Positions 9,573 to 17,730 of a stretch of 64,000 nt of DNA are shown here, in pieces (positions within the stretch are counted from its first letter, which is position 1; the number at the start of each line of letters is the position of its first letter). Made by a program: the position numbers and the translations under genes. The notes under the pieces are model-generated. The model had not been told where the DNA came from and made no database searches. It saw nothing but the letters and a program-made list of their open reading frames with translations. The stretch comes from Arthrobacter sp. JZ12 (GTDB lineage: Bacteria; Actinomycetota; Actinomycetes; Actinomycetales; Micrococcaceae): contig NZ_CP045246.1 in the NCBI RefSeq assembly GCF_035189165.1, positions 558,001-622,000 of the forward strand, in the 5' to 3' direction.

Positions 9573-10046
9573 ATGGATGCGCACCAGACGATCACCTGTG
9601 AAATCCCTATGAGATGGGGAGATATGGACGCCTATGGGCACATCAACAATGTCCAGGTGGTCCGCATACTCGAGGAAGCGCGCATCTTCGCTTTCGGCCC
9701 GCCGGGTGGGACGGGTGCGCCCGGGCAGGATCCGCCCGTCGCGCTATTTTCCTCGGTTCCATCCGGGGTGCAGGCGCTCGTGGTTGAGCACAGGGTGAAG
9801 TACACCGCCACGCTCGACTACCGGAACGTGCCGCTGAAAGTGGAGGTATGGATCGCTGCGGTTAGCGCGGCGAGCCTGACCATCGCCTACCGCATCCATG
9901 ATCCTCTGACGGACCAGGTCTGCGTGAAGGCGCAGACGGTACTCGCATTCGTGGACGGCGAAACGGGCTCGCTACAGCGTGTCACTGCCGGCCAGAAAGA
10001 ACTGGTTGCGCCCTACCTGGGTCCGGCGCTCTTCAAGCACCTCTGA
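9573..10046 (+). CDS. Acyl-CoA thioesterase (hotdog fold, 4HBT family)
   Basis: A 157-residue single hotdog domain. The N-terminal motif RWGDMDAYGHINN (14-26) is the 4HBT signature, with Asp at the position that activates water in this family. A VEHRVKYTATLDY segment near residues 70-82 forms the central strand. The family hydrolyses acyl-CoA thioesters, chain length unknown. It is cytoplasmic and stands alone, convergent with the formaldehyde dehydrogenase gene and separated from it by a hairpin. Confidence 0.88.
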   Translation: MDAHQTITCEIPMRWGDMDAYGHINNVQVVRILEEARIFAFGPPGGTGAPGQDPPVALFSSVPSGVQALVVEHRVKYTATLDYRNVPLKVEVWIAAVSAASLTIAYRIHDPLTDQVCVKAQTVLAFVDGETGSLQRVTAGQKELVAPYLGPALFKHL

Positions 10047-10078
10047 GCGGGATCTCAGAGCGCGGAACCCCTTGAACT

Positions 10079-10125
10079 GGCAGGACACACCCCTTTTGAG
10101 TGGTTATTAGTGGGTGTGTCCTGCC
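10079..10125. terminator. Hairpin between convergent genes
   Basis: A perfect 14-bp stem (GGCAGGACACACCC with its complement at 10112-10125) and a 19-nt loop containing CCTTTTG. It lies between the stops of the thioesterase and formaldehyde dehydrogenase genes. Its left arm resembles the hairpin at 27789-27841. Confidence 0.7.
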
Positions 10126-10149
10126 GTTTCAACGCGCGATGTGAGCCGG

Positions 10150-11367
10150 CTAGTTCGCGATGTAGCCGTTCGGGTTCAGCACGTACTTGGTGGCTGCGCC
10201 CGCGTCGAATTCCTCGTAGCCCTGCGGCGCCTGATCCAGCGGAATGGGCTTGGCATTCACAGCCTTGGCGATCTGCACCTTGTCGTGCAGGATCGCCATC
10301 ATCAGTTGGCGGTTGTACTTCATCACCGGGCACTGGCCAGTGGTGAAGGACAGCGACTTGGCCCAACCGGTGCCCAGCGAGATCGATAGCGAGCCCACCT
10401 TTGCGGCCTCATCGATTCCGCCCGGATCACCCGTCACGTAGAGCCCGGGGATGCCCAGCGCGCCGCCTGCGGCGGTGATCGACATCAGCGAGTTCAGCAC
10501 GGTGGCCGGCGCCTCGTGTGATGCGTCCTTGCCGTGTCCCCGAGCCTCGAAACCTACGGCGTCCACGCCGCAATCGACCTCCGGGACGCCCAGGATCTGC
10601 TCAATCTGGTCCTTCGGGTCGCCCTTGGAAACGTCGACAGTTTCGCAGCCGAAACTGCGCGCCTGCGCCAGTCGTCCCTCGTTGAGGTCGCCCACAATAA
10701 CGACGGCGGCGCCCAGCAGCTGTGCGGAAACCGCCGCGGCGAGGCCCACCGGTCCTGCACCGGCCACATAGACCGTGCTGCCGACGCCGACGCCGGCTGT
10801 GTAGGCGCCGTGGAAGCCGGTGGGGAAGATGTCCGAGAGCATGGCAAGATCGAGGATCTTCTCAAGGGCCTGATCACGGTCCGGGAACTTCAGAAGGTTC
10901 CAGTCTGCGTAGGGAACCAGTACGTATTCTGCCTGGCCCCCTACCCAGCCGCCCATGTCCACGTAGCCGTAGGCGCTGCCCGGACGGTCGGGGTTTACGT
11001 TCAGGCAGATGCCGGTCTTGCGCTCCTTACAGTTGCGGCAGCGACCGCAGGAGATGTTGAACGGCACCGAGCAGATGTCGCCCTTCTTGATGAATTCGAC
11101 ATCGCTTCCAACCTCGACCACTTCGCCGGTGATCTCGTGCCCAAGCACCAGGTCCGACGGTGCGGTTGTGCGTCCGCGAACCATGTGCTGGTCGGATCCG
11201 CAGATGTTTGTTGCAACTGTCTTGAGGATGACGCCGTGGTTGACCTTCCTGCCGACGTTGGCAGGATTGACGCCTGGGCCGTCTTTGAGCTCGAAAGTGG
11301 GGTAGTCGGTATCGATGACCTCGACCTTGCCGGGGCCCTTGTAGGCCACCGCCCTGTTTCCTGACAT
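10150..11367 (-). CDS. fdhA: Glutathione-independent formaldehyde dehydrogenase
   Basis: A 405-residue zinc-dependent medium-chain dehydrogenase. Catalytic zinc ligands lie in NICGSDQH and VLGHEITGE; four structural-zinc Cys lie in CGRCRNCKERKTGIC. The NAD-binding loop is GAGPVGLAAA. The length and the insert DRPGSAYGYVDMGGWVGGQ match the Pseudomonas putida type formaldehyde dismutase/dehydrogenase, which oxidises formaldehyde to formate with tightly bound NAD and no thiol cofactor. I start at the ATG at 11367, which has AAAGGGA 7 bp upstream; the frame opens 15 bp earlier only with TTG. It is a single-gene unit. Confidence 0.9.
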   Translation of the reverse strand: MSGNRAVAYKGPGKVEVIDTDYPTFELKDGPGVNPANVGRKVNHGVILKTVATNICGSDQHMVRGRTTAPSDLVLGHEITGEVVEVGSDVEFIKKGDICSVPFNISCGRCRNCKERKTGICLNVNPDRPGSAYGYVDMGGWVGGQAEYVLVPYADWNLLKFPDRDQALEKILDLAMLSDIFPTGFHGAYTAGVGVGSTVYVAGAGPVGLAAAVSAQLLGAAVVIVGDLNEGRLAQARSFGCETVDVSKGDPKDQIEQILGVPEVDCGVDAVGFEARGHGKDASHEAPATVLNSLMSITAAGGALGIPGLYVTGDPGGIDEAAKVGSLSISLGTGWAKSLSFTTGQCPVMKYNRQLMMAILHDKVQIAKAVNAKPIPLDQAPQGYEEFDAGAATKYVLNPNGYIAN

Positions 11368-11391
11368 GGTGATCCCTTTCAAGTTGACTGA

Positions 11392-11407
11392 CGTTCGTCG
11401 TCGAACG
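11392..11407. promoter_or_regulatory. Short inverted repeat upstream of formaldehyde dehydrogenase
   Basis: CGTTCG (11392-11397) and CGAACG (11402-11407) form a perfect 6-bp inverted repeat with a 4-bp spacer, 24 bp before the start codon. It could be an operator; short GC-rich palindromes are common here, so confidence is low. Confidence 0.25.
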
Positions 11408-11557
11408 CCCTCCCGGGAGCTGCGAGCGGAGTTTCATCCCCGCCGGATGCCCCCGCGGTCAGTCTAGGGCGGCAGCTGTCCTGGGGGCACCGGTTTCATA
11501 AAAATTTCAGTCGTACAAAATACGAGTGCTACCGGCTCCGGCAGAAGCCCCGCGCTC

Positions 11558-11563
11558 TAGAAT
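11558..11563 (+). promoter_or_regulatory. -10 element TAGAAT next to a GTG start (leaderless candidate)
   Basis: TAGAAT ends 6 bp before the GTG at 11570. Transcription from the usual distance would begin at the start codon itself, giving a leaderless mRNA. No clear -35 hexamer is visible. Confidence 0.4.
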
Positions 11564-11569
11564 CCGAAC

Positions 11570-12649
11570 GTGATGACTGCTCGGGAGATTGCCCGCTGGA
11601 GGTTGCAGAACCAGTATCTGTCCGCTCCCCACGCGGCCTCTGCCATGTCGGTGCTGGACCACCTGCTCGCGGTGCAGGCCGAGAATCCCCGGCAATCCGA
11701 GTGGGCGGTGGCCTGCCGCACGGCCAACCCCGCTGCCACCGAGATCACGGGCCTGCTCGAGACCGGCGAGTTGGTGCGGACGCATGTCCTCCGGCCCACC
11801 TGGCACTATGTGAAAGCCGACGACGTCGGCTGGCTGCTCGATCTCACCGCGCCACGTGTGCTGCCCACACTCTTCCGGCAGCTCACCGATCAGATTGGCT
11901 GGAGTGTGGCGAGCATGGACCGCGCGGTCGCCGTCGTCGTTGAGGCGCTTTCGGACAGGGCTCACCGGGACCGTGATGATCTTGCAGGCGCGTTCAACGA
12001 GCGGGGCATGTCGGTGGACCGCCATGCCCTGATGCTGCTGCTGGCGTACGCCGAACTGAACCAGTTGATCTGCAGCGGACAACCCGTCAACGGGAAGCAC
12101 ACCTACGCGCTGTTCGCCGACAGGGTCCCGGCCGTTCGGCGCCTACACCGCGATGAGGCGTTGGGCCAGCTTGCGCTCCGCTACTTCACGGGTCATGGGC
12201 CGGCGACGGAGCAGGACCTGGCGTACTGGGCTACGCTGCCGCTCGGCGACGTCCGCAAAGGGATCGAGTCCGCTCGGGAGCAGTTGGAGGCCTTCGTTCA
12301 CGACGGCCGCACCTACTGGCACAGCCGAGGTTCGGCTCCCTTCGGATCCCGGGAGCCGGCCGCGCACCTGCTGCAGATTCTCGACGAGATGTACCGCGGC
12401 TACCAGGAGAGCCGGATGGTGATCGACGCCGACGGGCTGGTGCCGGGCGGACGTGAGGCGGGGATCGGGATGGCGCTGGTTGACGGGCAGATGATCGGCC
12501 GGGTGAATCGCATGCTCAACAGCCGTGTGCGTTTCGAGCTCACGAGCTACCGCGAGTTGACGCAAGCCGAGCGCAGCGCGTTGGAGGAAGCTGCAGCCCG
12601 TTATGGCCGATTCCTGGGCCTCGAGCACGATCTGCTGATCAGGTCCTAG
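11570..12649 (+). CDS. AlkZ/YcaQ-like winged-helix DNA glycosylase family protein
   Basis: A 359-residue HTH_42 (formerly DUF1006) protein. Conserved landmarks are LLAVQAENPRQSEWAVACR (about 32-50), RTHVLRPTWHYV (about 68-79) and YFTGHGPATEQDLAYW (about 204-219). Characterised members (AlkZ, YcaQ) are DNA glycosylases that unhook interstrand crosslinks or remove bulky adducts and use a Q-x-Q or Q-x-D catalytic motif. Here the matching position reads Q-A-E, so activity is uncertain. Many relatives are annotated only as winged-helix DNA-binding proteins. The gene starts with GTG-ATG; either codon may be used. Confidence 0.8.
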   Translation: MMTAREIARWRLQNQYLSAPHAASAMSVLDHLLAVQAENPRQSEWAVACRTANPAATEITGLLETGELVRTHVLRPTWHYVKADDVGWLLDLTAPRVLPTLFRQLTDQIGWSVASMDRAVAVVVEALSDRAHRDRDDLAGAFNERGMSVDRHALMLLLAYAELNQLICSGQPVNGKHTYALFADRVPAVRRLHRDEALGQLALRYFTGHGPATEQDLAYWATLPLGDVRKGIESAREQLEAFVHDGRTYWHSRGSAPFGSREPAAHLLQILDEMYRGYQESRMVIDADGLVPGGREAGIGMALVDGQMIGRVNRMLNSRVRFELTSYRELTQAERSALEEAAARYGRFLGLEHDLLIRS

Positions 12650-12675
12650 GGGAGGGACAGGGGAGAGGCAAGGGA

Positions 12676-12703
12676 AAGGGGCCGGCCCGACGGTCAGCCC
12701 CTT
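12676..12703. terminator. Weak hairpin between convergent genes
   Basis: AAGGGGC (12676-12682) can pair with GCCCCTT (12697-12703) across a 14-nt loop, followed by TGTACCTG. It lies between two convergent stops, so a terminator is reasonable, but there is no clear T tract. Confidence 0.4.
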
Positions 12704-12723
12704 GTACCTGTAGGCCGCAGGCC

Positions 12724-13182
12724 CTAGAGGGCTCGGCTTTCCCGGTGCCGCATCATGTAGGCGAGTCCCAGTCCCGCGGCGATGATGCCGAGGATGAGGT
12801 TCAGCCAGTTGGTGGAGGCATTCGTGGACAGGATGTTGGCGGTGGAATCTCCAACAATGATCCCGTACAGCCATATGACAAGCAGGACCACGCCGCTTCC
12901 GATCAGGAAGTTCCGAGCTTCAAGAAGAGCACGGCTCATCCAGACGCCTACTGCCCCCATGGCCATGTAAACCAGGTTGAGCAGTACGGAGACTTGGAAA
13001 ACACCGAGCAGCATCGCTTCTGATCCGGCGGCGAACGCCATGCCGTCATATTGTGTGGTGATGCCCGGGATGAGCCCGAGAATCCCCACCAGCAGGAAAA
13101 CTACACCCATCCCCATCGCGGCACTGCGAACGTGGTCGCGCGTGACATGGAAGTCATGTGCGTGGTGTGATGCGGTAGTCAT
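12724..13182 (-). CDS. DUF4383 membrane protein
   Basis: A 152-residue protein with four predicted membrane segments (about 20-42, 58-80, 88-108 and 118-140) and a His-rich N-terminus (SHHAHDFHVTRDH). The repeated (I/L)LGI and G-x-W-x-SR patterns match DUF4383, an actinobacterial membrane family of unknown function. The frame is open to 13284, but the ATG at 13182 has a very strong TTAGGAGGGGAG site. No operon partner; it is divergent from the SDR gene across 151 bp. Confidence 0.85.
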   Translation of the reverse strand: MTTASHHAHDFHVTRDHVRSAAMGMGVVFLLVGILGLIPGITTQYDGMAFAAGSEAMLLGVFQVSVLLNLVYMAMGAVGVWMSRALLEARNFLIGSGVVLLVIWLYGIIVGDSTANILSTNASTNWLNLILGIIAAGLGLAYMMRHRESRAL

Positions 13183-13333
13183 CTCCCCTCCTAATGTGTG
13201 AATATGACTCTTCGCTGTGCCGCGAGGCGTCTTGCGAAGGCGCGTCGCTCGCACCGCAGTTGGACAAGCGCAAACCGCGCTCAACCAGCACCTTCATTTT
13301 ACTGCTGGAATATGTGCCTGATAAGGGAAAACA

Positions 13334-14092
13334 ATGGCTGACAGGGCGATGGTCACAGGAGCGACGGCGGGGCTCGGCGCGGAGTTCGCCGACCAGTTGG
13401 CGGCGCAGGGACGGGGGCTGATCCTCGTCGCACGAAACGCTGTCCGGTTGGAGGAGAAGGCGTCCGGCATCCGGAACCGGTGGGGCGTCCCGGTGGAGGT
13501 CCTGGCCGCCGACCTTCACAACGACGACGACGTGAGGCGGGTTCTCGACCGGCTTCGGGCTGGGACAGATCCCGTGTCGATGCTCGTCAATAATGCCGGC
13601 TACGGGCTTCCCAAGTCTTTCGAGGCCAACGCGCTCGAGGACGAACTCAACCATGCGGCGATCCATCTCACGGTGCCCCTCGCCCTGAGCCACGCTGCTC
13701 TCCAGGGGATGCTGGCGCGCGGTGCCGGCAGGATCGTGAACGTCGCCAGTGTTGCCGGCTTTACGCCTCGCAGCACCTATGGAGCGCTGAAGGCAGCGAT
13801 GATCAACTTCAGCAGGTGGGCGAACTTCGCGTACGCGGACCGCGGCGTCGTCGTCATGGCTCTTTGCCCCGGATTTGTCCACACGGAGTTCCACGACCGC
13901 ATGGGTATGGACAAGTCGTCTGTGCCGCGCTGGATGTGGTTGAATGCCGCCGAAGTCGTGGGTGAAGGGCTGAAGGATCTCGACGCCGGAAAGGCGGTCT
14001 CCATCCCGAGCCGGCGCTACAAGGTGCTGGCATTCATCGCGAGGAATGCGCCGTCGTCGTTGGTGGCGCGCCTCGCTGCCCGCGGGCGGTGA
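13334..14092 (+). CDS. SDR family NAD(P)-dependent oxidoreductase
   Basis: A 252-residue classical short-chain dehydrogenase. It shows the cofactor loop TGATAGLG (8-15), LVNNAGYG (about 85-92), a Ser in NVASVAG (about 135-141) and YGALK (150-154) for the catalytic Tyr and Lys. The C-terminal half resembles the SDR subgroup annotated as ketoacyl/steroid-like reductases (CPGFVHTEFH). Substrate unknown. AAGGGAAAACA precedes the ATG. DUF503 follows 6 bp after its stop, so the two probably share a transcript. Confidence 0.85.
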   Translation: MADRAMVTGATAGLGAEFADQLAAQGRGLILVARNAVRLEEKASGIRNRWGVPVEVLAADLHNDDDVRRVLDRLRAGTDPVSMLVNNAGYGLPKSFEANALEDELNHAAIHLTVPLALSHAALQGMLARGAGRIVNVASVAGFTPRSTYGALKAAMINFSRWANFAYADRGVVVMALCPGFVHTEFHDRMGMDKSSVPRWMWLNAAEVVGEGLKDLDAGKAVSIPSRRYKVLAFIARNAPSSLVARLAARGR

Positions 14093-14098
14093 GCGCAC

Positions 14099-14392
14099 GT
14101 GTGGGTGGGCTTCATCGAGTTCGATCTGCTCCTCGGCGACGTTCACTCGCTGAAGGGCAAGCGGTCGGTTGTCCGACCGCTCATTGCCGAGGTGAGGCGC
14201 CGCTTCGACGTGTCTGTTGCCGAGGTCGGAGACCAGGACCTGCACCGCAGGGGGACCGTTGGAGTGGGCCTTGTTGCTGCCGACAGAATCCACGTGGTCC
14301 AGGTCCTCGACGCCGTGGAAAGGTTCGTTGCGGGACGTCCTGAACTTGAACTTCTGAGCGCCCGACGCCGAATTGTGACAAGCGATGACTAA
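14099..14392 (+). CDS. DUF503 family protein (YlxP-like)
   Basis: A 97-residue ferredoxin-like small protein. The pattern LLGDVHSLKGKRSVVRPLIAEVRRRFDVSVAEV is diagnostic of DUF503. The family often lies near translation or ribosome maturation genes (ylxP beside rbfA in Bacillus), but its function is unknown. It begins with GTG 6 bp after the SDR stop, consistent with one transcript. No rbfA or infB lies nearby, so this copy is in an unusual place. Confidence 0.85.
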   Translation: MWVGFIEFDLLLGDVHSLKGKRSVVRPLIAEVRRRFDVSVAEVGDQDLHRRGTVGVGLVAADRIHVVQVLDAVERFVAGRPELELLSARRRIVTSDD

Positions 14393-14455
14393 CCAATTAC
14401 AAGTCGGCTTACTAACATGGGAATGTTGAGGCGTACTTACAGGGAGGTAGGGAGC

Positions 14456-14713
14456 GTGTCGGGTTATTTCAAGCTGGTTGACGCCCATGATCATGGGTAC
14501 CGGCTGAAGATGATGTCAGGGGACGGAGAACTCGTGGCTGTGTCTGCGTACTTCCCCACCAAGCAGGCTGCTGTCGAGGGGATCGACGCAATTCGGGAGA
14601 TTGCTGGAACGGGGCCGGTGATGGACGGTACCCGCAAGGAACGTGCTACTCCTGTTATTCAGAAGGCTGGCTCGACCAAAACCGTTGCGCAGAAGACCAA
14701 GCTCACTGCCTAG
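14456..14713 (+). CDS. DUF1508 (YegP-like) small protein
   Basis: An 85-residue protein whose N-terminal 55 residues match the YegP/DUF1508 fold: YFKLVDAHDHGYRLKMMSGDGELVAVS, then FPTKQAAVEGIDAI. The C-terminus is basic and low-complexity. I start at the GTG at 14456, which sits 4-10 bp after AGGGAGG; an in-frame ATG at 14417 has no site. Function of the family is unknown; members are often expressed under stress. Confidence 0.82.
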   Translation: MSGYFKLVDAHDHGYRLKMMSGDGELVAVSAYFPTKQAAVEGIDAIREIAGTGPVMDGTRKERATPVIQKAGSTKTVAQKTKLTA

Positions 14714-14825
14714 TTCTCGCATCGTCGTCCGACTTTTCGCGGCGTTGCAACGGCGAGTCGCTTCGCAATTGCCGGGTTTATCTGTACATTTGTTATGCGC
14801 CGGTTCCCCCCAATCGGCGCGCCGG

Positions 14826-14869
14826 TGCCGCCGGCCGCACGCTTTCCCCCATTCGTGCGGCCGGCGGCA
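14826..14869. terminator. Strong hairpin terminator
   Basis: A perfect 16-bp GC-rich stem (14826-14841 with 14854-14869) and a 12-nt loop (CTTTCCCCCATT-like), followed by TCTCCTTT. It closes the SDR/DUF503/DUF1508 stretch. Confidence 0.85.
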
Positions 14870-14950
14870 TCTCCTTTATCGCTCGCTTGATTGCAACGGC
14901 TCCACGTCCGGCCACTGAACCGCGACGGTCAAATTGCTACCGTGAAGGCT

Positions 14951-15988
14951 ATGACAGCTACCTCCACCCGCCTGCTGCTCGACGTCGATACCGGAATTGA
15001 CGACGCCGTTGCCCTCCTCTATCTCGCGGCGGCGCCGGACGTACATCTCGAGGGAATTACCTGTACAGCCGGTAACGTTTCGGCGCTGCAGGTGGCGGCA
15101 AACACCCTCGCTGTCCTTGACCTGGCCGGCGTCACCGATGTTGAGGTGGCCATCGGTCGTGAAACTCCGCTCGAGATTCCCCTGGTCACAACCGAAGACA
15201 CTCACGGCGACCAGGGACTTGGCTACGCCGTGCTGCCGCAGGCGCAGCGGCCGCTTTCCGGCCGGTCCGGCGTCGACCTCTGGATCGAGGCAGCGCGACA
15301 GAATCCCGGTGAGATCGTTGGCCTCGTCACCGGGCCGCTCACCAACCTAGCGCTGGCCATGCGGAAGGAGCCGGACCTGCCGCATCTGCTCAAGGGTCTG
15401 GTAATTATGGGTGGTTCCTTCAATTACCAGGGCAACACCACACCGGTTGCCGAATGGAATACCCACGTTGATCCGCACGCCGCCCGTGAGGTCTATGCCG
15501 CGTACAACGGCGTGCCGGAGGACAAGCTTCCGATCATCTGCGCCCTGGAGTCGACCGAGCGGATTGAGTGCCGACCGGAACACTTGGAGAGATTGGCAAC
15601 GGCGGCGGGAGCGCCGGAGGAACTGCTGTCCACCCATGACGACGACGGGCTGCGCAGCACCTCACCCAACCCGGTGATCGCATTCCTGTCCGACGCCCTG
15701 CGTTTCTACATGGAGTTTCATCGACTCTACGACCAGGGCTATATTGCCCACCTGCACGACGTGTTCGCAGCGATGGTCGCCACCGGAGAAGCGCAGTTCA
15801 CGGCCCGCAACGCGCACGTGGACGTGGAGACGGAATCGGCGCTGACTTTTGCGCAGACTGTTGGTGACTTCGCTGGCTTCCGGAAGCTTCCGCCCAATGC
15901 CCGTGTAATCACAGACAATGATCCGGACGCGGTGTTCGAACTGATGATCGAGCGGATAGCGGCCCTGGCTCGTCGACGTCAGTCCTGA
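14951..15988 (+). CDS. Nucleoside hydrolase (IunH family)
   Basis: A 345-residue N-ribohydrolase. The Ca2+-binding cluster DVDTGIDDAVAL (residues 13-24), the TAGNVS loop near 45, a GPLTNLALA segment and the C-terminal WNTHVDPHAA (Asp ligand) are all present. The family splits nucleosides to free base and ribose. The ATG at 14951 follows GAAGG; a GTG 9 bp earlier is possible. It stands directly upstream of a complete ECF importer, so it probably acts on the imported solute, or on nucleosides whose base is the transport substrate. Confidence 0.9.
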   Translation: MTATSTRLLLDVDTGIDDAVALLYLAAAPDVHLEGITCTAGNVSALQVAANTLAVLDLAGVTDVEVAIGRETPLEIPLVTTEDTHGDQGLGYAVLPQAQRPLSGRSGVDLWIEAARQNPGEIVGLVTGPLTNLALAMRKEPDLPHLLKGLVIMGGSFNYQGNTTPVAEWNTHVDPHAAREVYAAYNGVPEDKLPIICALESTERIECRPEHLERLATAAGAPEELLSTHDDDGLRSTSPNPVIAFLSDALRFYMEFHRLYDQGYIAHLHDVFAAMVATGEAQFTARNAHVDVETESALTFAQTVGDFAGFRKLPPNARVITDNDPDAVFELMIERIAALARRRQS

Positions 15989-16103
15989 ACACGGCCTCGG
16001 TTCAATCGCCCGGTACACTTGGGAGCCGTTGGCGGATTCCGTCGACCTGCGCCGAGGTGACATGAGGTGCTTCCATGCAACTCATCTCGCTCTAGGACTG
16101 CTC

Positions 16104-16970
16104 ATGAATTCCTCCCTGACGCTGCCGGCCGAATCCGCTGCCCCGTCGTCACGCCCGCTCCTTATAGCCGCCGGAGGCGCACTCATCGCTGCCACCTACG
16201 TGTGGTTGGTGCTGGTCCAACCCGTTCAGGTAGCCGATGGAGCAGGCAGCGGCGCTGGGCTGATCACCCTGTTGGGATTCCTGGCCGGCGGAGCACTGCT
16301 GGTCGCCGGTATCCTGCCCGGCCTCAATACGCAGGCCGTGGTGCTCATGCCGCTTGGCATCGCGCTGAACGTCTCCTTTGGGCAGCTCGCCGGAAGCCTC
16401 GGCCTGCCGATCTACCTCGACGCGCTCGGAACGGTGCTGGTGGCAGTCCTGGCCGGGCCCGCTGCGGGTGCCGCCACCGGAGCACTCAGCAACGCTCTCT
16501 GGGGACTGTTCAACCCGTTCGCTCTGCCCTTCGCCGCCGGGTCCGCAGTCATTGGAGTGCTGGCCGGTGTCGCCGCGCGTTGGGGTATGTTCCGCCGGCT
16601 GTACCTGGTCCCGGTGGCGGGTCTGCTGACCGGAGTTGTGGGTGGGCTCATCGCTGCGCCGGTTGCCGCTTTCATGTTCGGAGCGGCTGGCACAGTCGGA
16701 ACCAATGCGATCGTCGCAGCCTTCCGCGCCATGGGAGACACACTGATCGTCGCAGCTACCAAGCAGGGTTTGACCTCGGACACCATCGACAAGTTGATTG
16801 TGTTCACCGTCGTCGCACTGATCGTGTACGCGCTGCCGCGCCGCACCCGTAACTCCTTCGCCTTTGTGCGCAGTCACCGCGTCCTGCTTAGCCGGACAGC
16901 ACCGGCAACGACGACGGCGGATCGGGCTTCGGCGCACCCAGGGTCGGGAAGCGCGCCGGGAAAGAAGTAG
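16104..16970 (+). CDS. ECF transporter substrate-binding S component
   Basis: A 288-residue membrane protein with about six hydrophobic segments and the Ala/Gly-rich helices of ECF S components. LDALGTVLVAVLAGPAAGAATG and NALWGLFNPFALPFAAG are typical of the group. It would capture the solute and dock on EcfT. The frame opens at 16029, but the ATG at 16104 has TAGGA at correct distance and starts the hydrophobic N-terminal region. It is followed 4 bp later by ecfT and then the fused ATPase. The solute is unknown; linkage to nucleoside hydrolase points to a nucleoside, base or queuosine-like compound. Confidence 0.85.
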   Translation: MNSSLTLPAESAAPSSRPLLIAAGGALIAATYVWLVLVQPVQVADGAGSGAGLITLLGFLAGGALLVAGILPGLNTQAVVLMPLGIALNVSFGQLAGSLGLPIYLDALGTVLVAVLAGPAAGAATGALSNALWGLFNPFALPFAAGSAVIGVLAGVAARWGMFRRLYLVPVAGLLTGVVGGLIAAPVAAFMFGAAGTVGTNAIVAAFRAMGDTLIVAATKQGLTSDTIDKLIVFTVVALIVYALPRRTRNSFAFVRSHRVLLSRTAPATTTADRASAHPGSGSAPGKK

Positions 16971-16974
16971 GCAG

Positions 16975-17730
16975 GTGAGGGTCCGCCGTCGGATCTTCAA
17001 CCCGCTGACCGAGCTGACGGTTGCCGCGCTGCTTGTGGTGCTAGTGCTGGTGATAGATGACTGGCGGTTCTCGCTCGCGGTTCTCCTGCTGGTGGCAGTG
17101 CCGGCTGCGGCGACGTCGGGACGCGCCGGTCGTATCGCCGTCGTCTTCGCTGCGCTGGTGGGGCCGATGCTGCTTTTCCTCCTGCTGCTGCACGGGCTGT
17201 TCTTCCCCGAGGGACACACCGTGCTGCTGGAGGTCGGACCGGCGGCGGTCACGTCCGAGGGCCTGCAGTTCGCCCTCACCATGGCAACCCGCGCGGCAGC
17301 GTTCGCCGGCTTGCTTCTGACCGCAGCGCTTTGCCTGGACGCGTCCGAGCTCTTGTCGACCCTTACCCATCGCGGCTGGAACCGAAAGCTCGTGTTTGTC
17401 CTTGGTTCTGCGCTTGGTCTGGCACCGATGATCTCCGCGCGGGCCGCCGAAATCACACGCGCTCAGCAGGCCCGTGGACTCGTGGTGACGCGCAACCCGG
17501 CGTCAAGGCTGCGCGGGCTGGTTATGGTGGGGCGGCCGCTCATCGCCGGGTTGCTGATGGATGCAGCCGAGCGGTCGCGAGCCCTGGAAGCACGCGGTTT
17601 CGCAGCGCAAAGTCCGCGAACCAGCTACCTGGCAACCACGGACACACCCACCCAACGGACTGTCCGCTGGGTGATGCTGGCCGCCGCCGTTCTCTTCAGT
17701 GCCTGGTGGCTGCTCGGGAGGCCGGCATGA
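16975..17730 (+). CDS. ecfT: ECF transporter transmembrane component EcfT
   Basis: A 251-residue membrane protein. Four or five hydrophobic segments fill residues 10-125. The cytoplasmic coupling helices carry the two signature Ala-Arg-Gly motifs of EcfT, QQARGL and LEARGF, about 40 residues apart. EcfT joins the S component to the ATPases. The start is GTG at 16975, 4 bp after the S-component stop; its end overlaps the ATPase start in ATGA. All three subunits are therefore tightly coupled. Confidence 0.9.
   Translation: MRVRRRIFNPLTELTVAALLVVLVLVIDDWRFSLAVLLLVAVPAAATSGRAGRIAVVFAALVGPMLLFLLLLHGLFFPEGHTVLLEVGPAAVTSEGLQFALTMATRAAAFAGLLLTAALCLDASELLSTLTHRGWNRKLVFVLGSALGLAPMISARAAEITRAQQARGLVVTRNPASRLRGLVMVGRPLIAGLLMDAAERSRALEARGFAAQSPRTSYLATTDTPTQRTVRWVMLAAAVLFSAWWLLGRPA

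Noticed and set aside
13154..14494. 446-residue minus-strand open frame
   Set aside because: It is antisense to SDR, DUF503 and DUF1508 genes, which have clear family motifs.
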